DNA of 64,000 nucleotides, from NCBI GenBank assembly GCA_964400725.1, contig CAYNVS010000013.1, forward strand, positions 1 to 64,000, read 5' to 3'. The DNA comes from CAYNVS01 sp964400725 (GTDB lineage Bacteria; Myxococcota_A; SURF-8; CAYNVS01). This document shows, piece after piece, positions 34,301-42,070 of this stretch. Below the pieces are notes generated by a model that saw only the letters and a program-made list of their open reading frames with translations, searched no databases and was not told where the DNA came from. The translations under genes and the position numbers were made by a program. Each line of letters begins with the position of its first letter. Position 1 is the first letter of the stretch.

Positions 34301-36301
34301 TACGTTGCGGCTTCCAATAAATTTCTCTCCAAATTTGTAGGGGTTGCTTTCGGTGGTTTTAGGAGAAATGGAAATGCGGGGATTTACTCCCTTGCCGTTA
34401 AGCGAAACGTTCCATTGAGCTCTGTTCGGATCGTCGCTGTAAATAGTAAGCGTCGCGTTGTCCTCTCCCGCGACGATTAACGGCGTATAACGTATGGTAA
34501 TCGGCTTGGAGCCGCCGGTCTCGAACGGCAGGAAGGCTTCCTGTACGACCATAAATTCTTTTTGCGGCGTATTGATTGAAATTTCGGCGGTAACGGTCAT
34601 AACGGCGGTGCCGACGTTGGTGATGTAGCAATCGGTCTGTTTTTTGCCGCCGTCTATCGGCACTTCGCCAAATTTTATTCCGTCCGTTTCAAAGTTGGGA
34701 TGTTCTGGGCAGGACAACTGAATTTTAGGCGCAAGACACATGCCGTTGAGCGTAATATCCAAATACGGAGTGTGCGAATCGTCGCTGACGATGGTCATTT
34801 TTTTCGACTTCATCCCCGACTCTCTCGGAGAATAAAGCACCTCTATCGGCGCGCTTTCGTTGCGGTTAAGCGTAAGGTTGGTAACCGCTTGGCGGGTTGC
34901 CGCCGAAACGCTGAACTCCAGTTCTCCGGTTTCAAACTGAATATCCAATATTTTAACCGGCGCGTAACCAAGGTTTGTAACCGTAACCGTTTTGGGTTTT
35001 GAAGCGTGAATTACCACTGTGCCGAAGTCGAGCGACGGATAGTCGGCAGTCAGCTTGCTGTCAACGCCGATGCCGATGAGAGATATTCGCAATTCAGGAT
35101 TCATCTGATCGTTGCTCTCGACTAGCAGCTGATTCTGGTGCAGCCCGACGTTGTCGGGAGAATAGGTGATTTTAATATCGACAAAGTCGCCGTGCGCAAG
35201 GAACGCGCCCGCAGGTCCTATGTTGGACGAAATCGCAAACTGCTGGACTGTCGTCTGCGTGAGAGAAACCGCGCGGATATTGAGCGTCGCTCCCCCTGAG
35301 TTCTCGCACTTGAGGTGAATTTCGGGCGACGTTCCCATTTTCACGTTGCCGAAGTCGATGGTGTTTTGACTTGTAGGCGAGCAGGTTATCTGCGGAACCG
35401 CCGCCTTTCCGCTTACGGGAATAGCGAAAGGATTTTGCGCGTAATTGGGATCGTTTGAAAAGAATTGTATTTCGTCGGTCAGAAGATTCGGCGTAATTTG
35501 ACTTGGGTGAAACGAAATCGAGAACGTCTGGCGCTCGTTCGGCTTTATATTCAGCGGCAGGGTAATTGAGGATAAATCGACGTCAAAATCGGCGGTTTTG
35601 CCCGACTTTGTTTTAACTTGATCTATTGTAAGAATGGCGTTTGAGCCTTCTTCCTGCGGGTTGCTTATATCGACGCTGCGCGTTACGGGAGGACTGTTTG
35701 GCAGCACTTCTCCGAACTCGATGTTGGTTACCGACGACTCCAACTTGGGAGTTCCTTTATATTGACTGTAGACCGATACTTCCGCGGCCGGATTCAACGG
35801 GTCGTTGGAGCTTATCGTTATCTTCGCCGTGTCTATTCCGGCGTCCTTCGGCTCGTAATATACGTTTTGGTTAAAATTGGCTCCGGGGGCGATTGAAACC
35901 GTGGAAGAAGGCGGATTGACAAGCGAGAACTCCGAGTTTGCGGGCTCAAGTTTAACTTTAAAAATTTGTAAAGTCTCCGTGCCGATGTTCTGACAAGTCA
36001 GCACTTTGGTATAATTGCGACCGAGGATGGTGTATCCGAACGACAGCTCCGACGGACAAACAATGGCGGGGCCTGAAATGTTTTCGTCCACTTCAAGCAG
36101 GTCGTCGTCCGGAACGTCTATCGCGTCTTCGTCCCGTTCCGCGACGTCTATTTCCGTCTTTTCTCCAAACTCCATCGCGTCGATTTTTTCCTCGTCTCCG
36201 TTGTTGTTGTTAGTTACTCCGCCTCCGCCGCAATTCCAACAAAGCAAAGCCGGCAAAGCCGCAACCGCAAAGACGATTAAATATTTTTTCGATGTCGTCA
36301 T
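31349..36301 (-). CDS. Giant mosaic surface lipoprotein (ASH repeats, Cys repeats, beta-helix, Gly-rich tail)
   Basis: A 1650-residue predicted lipoprotein. Signal and lipobox end near residue 24 (LLCWN-C), then NNNNGDEE and an acidic spacer to about 75. Next come about six choice-of-anchor-D/ASH beta-sandwiches (about 75-770; repeated 'xFGxVxxG' and 'NxGxxxLxI' patterns). A MopE-like CDGLDNDCDG motif (about 787) opens a Cys-rich region of roughly 38-residue repeats (to about 1190, with 'C...FHxCGGKC' units). A DUF1565-type right-handed beta-helix start (SRDKPKASIQSAID, SVYGGYS) follows at about 1215-1340, then a Gly-rich tail (about 1347-1634) of GG-X units. It looks like an adhesin or surface-layer protein. 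The function is not known. Confidence 0.8.
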   Translation of the reverse strand: MTTSKKYLIVFAVAALPALLCWNCGGGGVTNNNNGDEEKIDAMEFGEKTEIDVAERDEDAIDVPDDDLLEVDENISGPAIVCPSELSFGYTILGRNYTKVLTCQNIGTETLQIFKVKLEPANSEFSLVNPPSSTVSIAPGANFNQNVYYEPKDAGIDTAKITISSNDPLNPAAEVSVYSQYKGTPKLESSVTNIEFGEVLPNSPPVTRSVDISNPQEEGSNAILTIDQVKTKSGKTADFDVDLSSITLPLNIKPNERQTFSISFHPSQITPNLLTDEIQFFSNDPNYAQNPFAIPVSGKAAVPQITCSPTSQNTIDFGNVKMGTSPEIHLKCENSGGATLNIRAVSLTQTTVQQFAISSNIGPAGAFLAHGDFVDIKITYSPDNVGLHQNQLLVESNDQMNPELRISLIGIGVDSKLTADYPSLDFGTVVIHASKPKTVTVTNLGYAPVKILDIQFETGELEFSVSAATRQAVTNLTLNRNESAPIEVLYSPRESGMKSKKMTIVSDDSHTPYLDITLNGMCLAPKIQLSCPEHPNFETDGIKFGEVPIDGGKKQTDCYITNVGTAVMTVTAEISINTPQKEFMVVQEAFLPFETGGSKPITIRYTPLIVAGEDNATLTIYSDDPNRAQWNVSLNGKGVNPRISISPKTTESNPYKFGEKFIGSRNVISFYVSNAGTLGTLTVNDLRFTEDSSNFFRIETDTGLPFLITAGNETEMRIVFRPMEVGSFQAHILVESNSQTSAITDIYVSGVGKQCDPGYWDVDGKPETGCEYGPCYPTTPSIESCDGLDNDCDGRNDPLDAIANCELKSHSSVTCVDHACKYKCDEDFHECGGKCLYDGGIDHCGSRCAPCEAPANSIPLCQIGSGGTYECSFTCVAGYLPSNGQCKRANSPECCGPSCEACPAPPKDGFMECVNGVCTPQCSGRFHICGGKCVDDYSVETCGSSCDPCPQPEHSKAMCNGFQCGLQCDAFFHQEGNACVLNDTPTCCGPDCVVCPPNTLTKISVCKNYACDFTCVNGAHRCGDECLWNNSPNSCGLRCWPCEQPPNSVAQCVQSGSSYVCDFTCNVGFHEVEQWCEQNNSDPTHCGLQNKDCATCCTPSNAKPLCVDGACTFLCNTGYHACGNSCYEDNNPDYCMVGGSCQRCNRYPFSQPICNPSNWQNPCGFQCNSGYLDLNGMPEDGCEYFCVPESTTDAPDDMFKDSNCDGVDGEINKAVFVSTDGNNNNIGSRDKPKASIQSAIDVAAASGKSYVIVSEGIYNETVIIRNGVSVYGGYSSRRGWARSVDYKTIIQGIESIAVKATAITKTTEFAWITVKGKDYFSGGTSSYAMYVQDSGSNLVIKHCEIHAGKGGPGASGASGVLVGANGSNGVPGERGAENGQDGGDGGDGGYSSCGSGLSGGSGGRGENDGKQGESNSYCQGGVGGTGHGACWTNGGIGGQGGDGSVIGEGKEGKSGSQTGSINGLGQWVGETGGDGETGVHGTPGCGGGGGGGANGWGGFPCFNQPDIGGGGGGGGGAGCGGEGGKGGSPGGASIALFLNNASVTINNCKIITEGGGNGGDGGLGAAGGTGGKGGAAGSGVGYSGAGGAGGKGGNGGKGGRGGGGSGGISVGIYRHNGSLPNVDLATVQFQVGEPGKVGNGGPSALKADVF
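31400..32262 (-). repeat. Coding repeat: Gly-rich GGX region
   Basis: Encodes residues of about 1347-1634 of the mosaic lipoprotein, dominated by GGxGG units, resembling PGRS-type low-complexity sequence. The complementary strand shows long proline-rich open frames, which are shadows. Confidence 0.85.
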
Positions 36302-36359
36302 AACGGACTCCTTTTAAACCAAATACTGTCTGACGAATTCAAACTGCGTCTATCTTTAT

Positions 36360-36387
36360 ATTTTACCCTAAATTATAAAATCCTCAA
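36360..36387 (-). promoter_or_regulatory. Promoter of the mosaic lipoprotein gene, with shared box
   Basis: On the minus strand TTGAGG, 16-bp spacer, TAAAAT; the last 16 bases TAATTTAGGGTAAAAT (36360-36375) match the collagen-like gene promoter in 15 positions. Confidence 0.5.
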
Positions 36388-36445
36388 GAGACTTTTAAAA
36401 TATATCCGCGAAAATCTCGAATAGTTATTTTGCTTCTTAATAGTT

Positions 36446-36484
36446 ATTAAAAATGCCTGAAAACTTTAACCGCTTTCAGGCATT
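36446..36484 (-). terminator. Rho-independent terminator after the enoyl-CoA hydratase gene
   Basis: On the minus strand AATGCCTGAAA, 11-nt loop, TTTCAGGCATT (perfect 11-bp stem, 36452-36484), followed by TTTTAATAA. A 10-bp direct repeat AATAGTTATT (36420-36429 and 36439-36448) lies just beyond. Confidence 0.7.
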
Positions 36485-36522
36485 AATTTAAGTAAATTTA
36501 AGTAAAATAATTAAAATCCTTT

Positions 36523-37320
36523 TTACTTCTTCCGTTTCGCCGTTATTTCCGCGATGCCGCCCATTAGGTACGACGCAAAGTCTTCCCTCGCAAGATTGAG
36601 GCGCTGAGAATTGATTTCCTCTTTAAGCAGCTGCTCGTTTGAAAGCGCGGGCGAATGCTCCGCCAAGCGCTTAAGCTGGCGTAAAACCTCTGGAGAACGC
36701 GACGACATCTTGGCCGCCAATTCCTCCGCTTCGGCGTAAAGTCGCTCTTTGGGGACGACTTTATGAACTAAATTTATGCGTTCCGCGAAGGCGGCGTCTA
36801 TTTCCTCTCCGGTGTAAAGCAGATATTTCGCCCAAGGCTGGCCTAAGTTGCGCAGCGCGCGCGTCGTGCCTGAGCAGTCGGTTACAAGGCCGAGAACGAT
36901 CTCCGGCAGGGCTAGTTTCGCGTCCGAACTTGCGATGCGAAAGTCCGCGGCAAGGGCAAGCTCCAATCCCAGACCGACGCAGTAGCCATGAAGAGCGGCT
37001 ATCGTGGGAACGCCGAGCGTTGCGAATTTTTGTATCGTCCCTTGCAGCAAGGCGACGAACCGCTCGAAGACTTCCATGTCGGGCTTTCCGTCGGAGCCTA
37101 AAAGCTGCGACGCCCAATTTATATCCAATCCCGCGGAGAACGCCTCCCCTTCCCCTTTTACGATTACAACTCTTACCGCCTCGCCCATCGCGGCGACTTC
37201 GTCAAGAGCCTCCGAGAAGGCAGTCATCAATTCGCCGTCTATCGCGTTGCGCTTGCGCGCGCGGTTGAGCGTCAGAGTCGCTATTCCGTCTTTATTATCC
37301 AGCCTGACCAGTTTTTCCAT
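36523..37320 (-). CDS. Enoyl-CoA hydratase/isomerase family protein
   Basis: Crotonase-fold enzyme of 265 residues. It has the CoA-binding/oxyanion-hole signature SAGLDINW near residue 65 and the second oxyanion block ALHGYCVGLGLELALAADFRIAS (around 108-130), then LPEIVLGLVTDCSGTTR. The Glu usually needed for hydration at the LPE position is present. Members also act as isomerases or dehalogenases, so the substrate is open. Start has an AGAGAGG site. It is the second gene after gpmI (21 bp), an unusual partner, and is closed by a good terminator. Confidence 0.9.
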   Translation of the reverse strand: MEKLVRLDNKDGIATLTLNRARKRNAIDGELMTAFSEALDEVAAMGEAVRVVIVKGEGEAFSAGLDINWASQLLGSDGKPDMEVFERFVALLQGTIQKFATLGVPTIAALHGYCVGLGLELALAADFRIASSDAKLALPEIVLGLVTDCSGTTRALRNLGQPWAKYLLYTGEEIDAAFAERINLVHKVVPKERLYAEAEELAAKMSSRSPEVLRQLKRLAEHSPALSNEQLLKEEINSQRLNLAREDFASYLMGGIAEITAKRKK

Positions 37321-37341
37321 TTCAGCCTCTCTGCTTGCGGT

Positions 37342-39084
37342 TTATTCTTTCCATTCGACTATCGACGGCTCGAACCCATCGGGTTTATCGTAGCCCATTA
37401 AAGTAAGCAGCGTCGCGGCGATGTTTGCAAGCCCCGGCGCCGCGACGTCCGCGAGTTTCAGTTCCTCCGCGCTAGGCGTCATTATCGCGAACGGAACGGG
37501 ACAAAGCGTGTGGCTCGTTTTGCTCATCGGCTTGCCGTCTCCGCAAATCTTCGCCTTGCCGCTTTTGTCAATCTCGAACATTTGGTCGCAGTTGCCGTGA
37601 TCGGCGGTTACGACGAGCGTCGCGCCTATTTTACGCGCGGCCTCTATAATGCGCCCCATGTTCCTGTCGAGCGCGTTCATCGCTTCAATCGCCGCGCCCA
37701 GCACGCCCGTGTGGCCGACCATGTCGCCGTTGGGAAAATTCGCTCGCAGAAAAGCGTATTTGCCGCTTTCGAGCTCCGGCAGCAAGCGGTCAGTTATCTC
37801 GTAACATTTCATCGCGGGAGCTTTCTCGAACGGAATCACGTCCGAGGGAATGTTGACCCACGTCTCAAGCGCGGCGTCGAACGGCTGCGAGTTGTTGCCG
37901 TTCCAAAAGTAAGTAACGTGGCCGTATTTCTGAGTTTCGCTTATAGCGAACGACTTGACGCCCGCGTCCGCGAGATACTCAGATATTGTGTTTTTAATAT
38001 GCGGCGGCTCCACAAGGTAGCGCGGCGGTATGCGCAGGTCTCCGTCGTATTCCATCATGCCGCTGTAATGAACTTTCGGGAACGGTCTGCGCTCGAACTT
38101 GTCAAACTCCGCCTCGGTAAAGGCTCGCGAAATCTCTATCGCGCGATCGCCGCGAAAATTGTAAAAAATTACGACGTCGCCGTCGGCAATGGGGCCTATG
38201 GGTTTGGTCGCGTCTTCGGGCGAGGCCACTACGAACGGCGGCAAGTCTTGGTCGATAACGCTCTTATGCGTCTCGCGCAAGGAGTTTATCGCGGTCATGG
38301 CGTCGGGGAACTTCGCGCCTTCTCCCGCCACGTGCGTCTGCCAACCTATTTTCACCTGATTCCAGTTCGCCTCGTAGCGATCCATCGTTACGACCATGCG
38401 ACCGCCGCCGGACGCGATATGATAGTAAAAGCCTTTTTCGGCGCGAATCTGCGCCAGAACATCCTCAAGCTGCGCGACGTAACGCTCGGCGCTGACTTCC
38501 TCCACGTCGCGGCCGTCCAACAAAGCGTGGACGAAAGCCTTGTGAACGCCCGCCGCCGCGCATTCCCGCAGCATGGCGATTAGATGGTCGATATGGCTGT
38601 GGACGTTGCCGTCGCTCAACAGGCCGATAAAGTGAACCGCTACGGGCGCGTCTTTCGACTGCAACCGCGGATTTTTAGCCTTGGCGGCAAGCCACGCCGA
38701 GAGCGCGTGGCCGGGGTTTTGCGCGTTGCCTATGTCTTCCATCCAAGTCTTGCCGTTAAACAAGCCGCGCGTTTCGATGGCCGAATTGACCAGCTTCGCG
38801 CCTTGCTCGATGATTCTGCCCGCGCCAATCGCGTTGTGGCCGACTTCGCTGTTCCCCATGTCGGCGTCGCTGGGCAGGCCGACCGCCGTTCCGTGCGCCT
38901 TGAGCTTTGTATAAAGCGGCGTATTTGCGAAAAGCGCGTCGAGGTTGGGAGTGTAAGCGATGTCGAAGGCGTTGCCAAAATAGCCGTCGCGCATACCTTT
39001 ATATATGCCCACGCCGTCCATAATAACGAGCAATAGCGGGCCTTTTACCGATTTTCCGTTCGCGTTCTTTTTAAGTTCGAGCAT
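37342..39084 (-). CDS. gpmI: 2,3-bisphosphoglycerate-independent phosphoglycerate mutase
   Basis: Interconverts 3- and 2-phosphoglycerate in glycolysis/gluconeogenesis. Alkaline-phosphatase-type domain with the first metal site LLVIMDGVGI (residues 17-27), the phospho-acceptor Ser in DADMGNSEVGHNAIGAGR (near residue 78), LLSDGNVHSHIDH, RDVEEVSAERY, FYNFRGDRAIEI and the second metal cluster VVTADHGNCDQMF with SKTSHTLCPVPFAI. At 580 residues it is longer than the common 510-residue type and resembles the longer form found in spirochaetes and plants. GGAGG precedes ATG 39084. Confidence 0.95.
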   Translation of the reverse strand: MLELKKNANGKSVKGPLLLVIMDGVGIYKGMRDGYFGNAFDIAYTPNLDALFANTPLYTKLKAHGTAVGLPSDADMGNSEVGHNAIGAGRIIEQGAKLVNSAIETRGLFNGKTWMEDIGNAQNPGHALSAWLAAKAKNPRLQSKDAPVAVHFIGLLSDGNVHSHIDHLIAMLRECAAAGVHKAFVHALLDGRDVEEVSAERYVAQLEDVLAQIRAEKGFYYHIASGGGRMVVTMDRYEANWNQVKIGWQTHVAGEGAKFPDAMTAINSLRETHKSVIDQDLPPFVVASPEDATKPIGPIADGDVVIFYNFRGDRAIEISRAFTEAEFDKFERRPFPKVHYSGMMEYDGDLRIPPRYLVEPPHIKNTISEYLADAGVKSFAISETQKYGHVTYFWNGNNSQPFDAALETWVNIPSDVIPFEKAPAMKCYEITDRLLPELESGKYAFLRANFPNGDMVGHTGVLGAAIEAMNALDRNMGRIIEAARKIGATLVVTADHGNCDQMFEIDKSGKAKICGDGKPMSKTSHTLCPVPFAIMTPSAEELKLADVAAPGLANIAATLLTLMGYDKPDGFEPSIVEWKE

Positions 39085-39146
39085 GAAGTCTGCCTCCGGC
39101 GATAAGATTTTGTCGAAGATGAAAAATCAACCAATAAAGCTAACCG

Positions 39147-39173
39147 ATTGTACACATTGAGAGGAAAAATCAA
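39147..39173 (-). promoter_or_regulatory. Candidate promoter of gpmI
   Basis: On the minus strand TTGATT, 15-bp spacer, TACAAT, about 60 bp before the gpmI start. Confidence 0.35.
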
Positions 39174-39189
39174 ACAGAAGTTTACTCCG

Positions 39190-41028
39190 CTACCATTTAA
39201 GCGTCGCGGAAAGGAGCATTTTAGCCGCGCTAGTAGGATACTTCTCAGCGTCGCCGAGGTCGTTGCCGCGCCAGTAAGCCGCCTGAAACCTCATTGCTAG
39301 AGAAAATCCTCCGGGAAGCCTCCACCAATGCGTGTAAGCAATGTCTATTTCTTCGCCAAGCCGATACCCTATCGAGCCCAACGTTTTGTAGCTTGCGTTT
39401 CCGTTTTGGTCGGCTACCGTCATATCTTTGCCGACCCACACGATAAGAATGCCGGCCAGAAACTCTCCGAAATCCACAGGCAAAAGGCGCAGAGTGGGGA
39501 ATATGTAATACGAACCGAAGACTCGCCCTTCGCTTGCGAGTCCGGCGAAGTCGACCGAGTTCCACGGCGCGTATTTATGAGTATGGACGCGTAGAATCTC
39601 GTCGTACGCCAATAATCCTACTTTGTAGTCGGGGTTAAAAAAGAAGGTTGATCCGTGCTGGTAGGAGTCGTCGCCCTCGCCTGAGGCGTAGCCGAACTCA
39701 AGCCCCGGTTCCATTTTAAAAAATGGAAAGAAAAGCGAACCTCTCGCGACGGCGCCCAGCCCGTAGGCTCGGCAGCCGTCCCGGCATTTCGCGGTTTCGG
39801 CCTTATAGCTGCGGTTTCCCTCCATGTAAGCTATTTCGCCGTCGAAGTTCGCATCGACGTCGTACCATTCGGAGTTGAAGCTTTTACCGCGCAATTTTAC
39901 ATATGCGTCGAGCACTCCCGTCTGAAATTTATCGCCGTTCTTGTATTCCTGCCAACGGTAGCCGCCCAAAAGCCCCGCCTTGACCGCCTTCGTATCGTAC
40001 ATAAGCGCGATAAACCCTTGCAGAGCCAAATCGCTGTCCGTAATGTCGGCGTACTGGTCGGCGTAAACGAAGTCGAACGCGGCGGCGGCTATGAAGTTGT
40101 TAGCGGCGGACGAGGTTCCGTAAAGCGGCAGCAAAGGCTTCGCCGCGTACATGACGCGGGCGTAATAGTCGCCGTACCAGGCGTCCCCAAAGCGAGAGTT
40201 ATCGTCCTCTCCGTCGTTCATAAGTATTCCCAAACCCCACTTTTGGCTTTGCACGCCAACCTTGAGAAGTCCCGCGTCGCTCTTCCAATCGAAGTAAAGC
40301 TCGCGCAGGCGGAACGACTTGAGAGATTTGCCGCCGTAATAGTCGTAAAGGTTAAGCGGTCTGTTGAACTCGCTCGACGACTTTGCGCCCCAAATCATAC
40401 CGCGCAAAAAGTCTATTGAGACGCGGAAATCGAAACGCTCGAAATGAAAAGTAGGCGACAACCTTAAAAGATGCTTGCCCCATGAATCAATATAGCGATT
40501 ACTGTCGCTGGCGGCGAGAAAGCTATTGGTAGTTTTATAAAGAAAGTTCAGGTCGAAGCCGAAGCCGTCCGCGGGCGCCTTGCCGAGCGAGAATTCGTCC
40601 CGCTCGTTCATAAATTCTTCCTTCTGCGCGTCGCCGCCCGAAGGCTTTTTCTCGGCGTCCTTCTTATCCTTTTTGCCGCCTTTCTTCTGGTTGAAGTAAT
40701 TTTCTTTTACAGGCGCGCCTTTATCGTCCTTGTCGCTCTTATCCTCTTTGTCCTCGGCTTCGTCCTTGGGCGTAATTCCTTTTAGAGGTTTCCCTTCGGG
40801 CGTAAGAAAATTGACGTTCGGCATTCCCGAAGGCGACAGGTTCAGTTCGTCCGGGTCTTCGAGCTTTTCTTTGTCTTTTTCGTCTTTCTTTTCGTCCTTT
40901 TGCTCGACGACGGTCTCCTCTCCCTTGCCGGCTCCGTCCTGTTTCTCCGTAGATTCTTCCGCCGCCAAAAGCGGGCCGCATACAAGCATAGCGGCTAAAA
41001 AAATAAAACCTTTAGTTAAATTTTGCAT
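39190..41028 (-). CDS. Predicted outer-membrane protein with charged N-terminal linker (TIGR04551-like)
   Basis: A 612-residue protein with a signal peptide (cleavage near PLLA-AEES, residue 23), a very charged Lys/Asp/Glu linker to about residue 150, and then a long region of amphipathic beta strands (for example FDFRVSIDFLRGMIWG, VGVQSQKWGLGILMNDGEDDN, MLLSATLKW at the end). The SQKWGLGILMNDGEDD and DSWGKHLLRLSPTF stretches recall the TIGR04551 family of putative outer-membrane proteins from Myxococcales, which I name from memory only. It ends in Trp, as some barrels do. It lies 9 bp after the DUF167 gene, in a divIVA-DUF167-OMP run. Function unknown. Confidence 0.65.
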   Translation of the reverse strand: MQNLTKGFIFLAAMLVCGPLLAAEESTEKQDGAGKGEETVVEQKDEKKDEKDKEKLEDPDELNLSPSGMPNVNFLTPEGKPLKGITPKDEAEDKEDKSDKDDKGAPVKENYFNQKKGGKKDKKDAEKKPSGGDAQKEEFMNERDEFSLGKAPADGFGFDLNFLYKTTNSFLAASDSNRYIDSWGKHLLRLSPTFHFERFDFRVSIDFLRGMIWGAKSSSEFNRPLNLYDYYGGKSLKSFRLRELYFDWKSDAGLLKVGVQSQKWGLGILMNDGEDDNSRFGDAWYGDYYARVMYAAKPLLPLYGTSSAANNFIAAAAFDFVYADQYADITDSDLALQGFIALMYDTKAVKAGLLGGYRWQEYKNGDKFQTGVLDAYVKLRGKSFNSEWYDVDANFDGEIAYMEGNRSYKAETAKCRDGCRAYGLGAVARGSLFFPFFKMEPGLEFGYASGEGDDSYQHGSTFFFNPDYKVGLLAYDEILRVHTHKYAPWNSVDFAGLASEGRVFGSYYIFPTLRLLPVDFGEFLAGILIVWVGKDMTVADQNGNASYKTLGSIGYRLGEEIDIAYTHWWRLPGGFSLAMRFQAAYWRGNDLGDAEKYPTSAAKMLLSATLKW

Positions 41029-41037
41029 GGTTTGCCT

Positions 41038-41346
41038 TTAACGTCGCTTATCCTCGGACAGCTCGGCAAGTCTGCGACCGGTCTCATCCGCGTCCGCGCC
41101 TTTTACCAGAACCGCCTTGTCTCGGCTCTTTTCGCCCGAAATCAACGAAACGTTTCTTTTCGGAACGCCCAGCGTTTCGGCAATGAAAGCGATTAATGCC
41201 TCGTTTGCTTTGCCGTCCACGGGCGGAGCCTGAAGCTTGATTTTAAGCGATTTCTCGCGAGTTCCGCATATTTCATTTTTTTTAGCCCCCGGCTGAACAT
41301 GAAGGTTTATCCTCGCTCCGTCCTTCGTTTGGGTCGCGAAGTCCAT
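41038..41346 (-). CDS. DUF167 (YggU) family protein
   Basis: A 102-residue member of the DUF167/YggU family, a small alpha/beta fold of unknown function that often sits near yggT/divIVA-type genes. Hallmarks: INLHVQPGAKKNEI at the start, LKIKLQAPPVDGKANEALIAFIAETL in the middle and VSLISGEKSRDKAVLV. Length is normal. It follows divIVA by 24 bp, which is the familiar Gram-positive neighbourhood of this family too. Confidence 0.92.
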   Translation of the reverse strand: MDFATQTKDGARINLHVQPGAKKNEICGTREKSLKIKLQAPPVDGKANEALIAFIAETLGVPKRNVSLISGEKSRDKAVLVKGADADETGRRLAELSEDKRR

Positions 41347-41370
41347 CGGCGTTTGACGGCGTCCTCGCCG

Positions 41371-41898
41371 TTACTCGTCGCCAGTTGTAGGCGAAGTCTT
41401 GCCGACGAAGGTAAGAGCCTCCTCTATCTTCTCCATTCGCGCTTCTTCCTCGCGGAAGGCGTCGAGCATTCGCTTATGAAGGTCGAGAATCGACTCAAGT
41501 TTGGTTTCAAATTTAATGCGCTCTTTTTTAAGCTCGTGAATTTGCGCCATAAGTTCGGCTTTGCGAGTTTGCAGGTTGTAAAGGCGTTTCTCGGCTTCAA
41601 GCTCGGCCTGCGCGATAATCGCCTGCGCCTCTTTTTCTGCGGAGCGCTTCATGTTGTCGCTGATTGATTGCGCCGTGGCGAGCGTTTCCCGCAGCGTGGC
41701 CTCCAAGCGCTCGTAATCGACGATTTTATCTTTGCCGACGCGGACCTGCACTTTCAGCTCTTCGTTTTCGCGGTAAAGCGATTCAAGCGTCGCCTTTACT
41801 TCCTGCCTGAACGCGTCCACGACGTCAACGTCGTATCCTTTTACCTTGCGCGCAAACTCGCGGTTCTGCACGTCGATGGGAGTCAATTTTTCGCTCAT
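41371..41898 (-). CDS. divIVA: DivIVA domain cell-division/polarity protein
   Basis: A 175-residue coiled-coil protein with an N-terminal DivIVA membrane-binding module (KLTPIDVQNREFARKVKGYDVDVVDAFRQEV) followed by long heptad helices rich in Glu, Lys and Ala (to about residue 165). DivIVA proteins sense curved membrane at poles and septa; in Gram-negative lineages they are less common but known from Deltaproteobacteria. I chose ATG 41898, with CGGAGG 6 bp upstream, over the TTG two codons earlier. First gene of the run with DUF167 and the outer-membrane protein. Confidence 0.9.
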   Translation of the reverse strand: MSEKLTPIDVQNREFARKVKGYDVDVVDAFRQEVKATLESLYRENEELKVQVRVGKDKIVDYERLEATLRETLATAQSISDNMKRSAEKEAQAIIAQAELEAEKRLYNLQTRKAELMAQIHELKKERIKFETKLESILDLHKRMLDAFREEEARMEKIEEALTFVGKTSPTTGDE

Positions 41899-42070
41899 AT
41901 TCAACCTCCGTTTACAACATTAATATATTATTCGATATTTTAATAAATGGCAATAGCGTAAACGTTTTTATTTGTAACGTATAAAAGAACGTCAAGACGA
42001 TTATTTTGCCGGCGCGTCCTATTTATGTTACTTTTTCCGAGTAGGCAAAAACTGCGGAAAAGAGGCGAAG

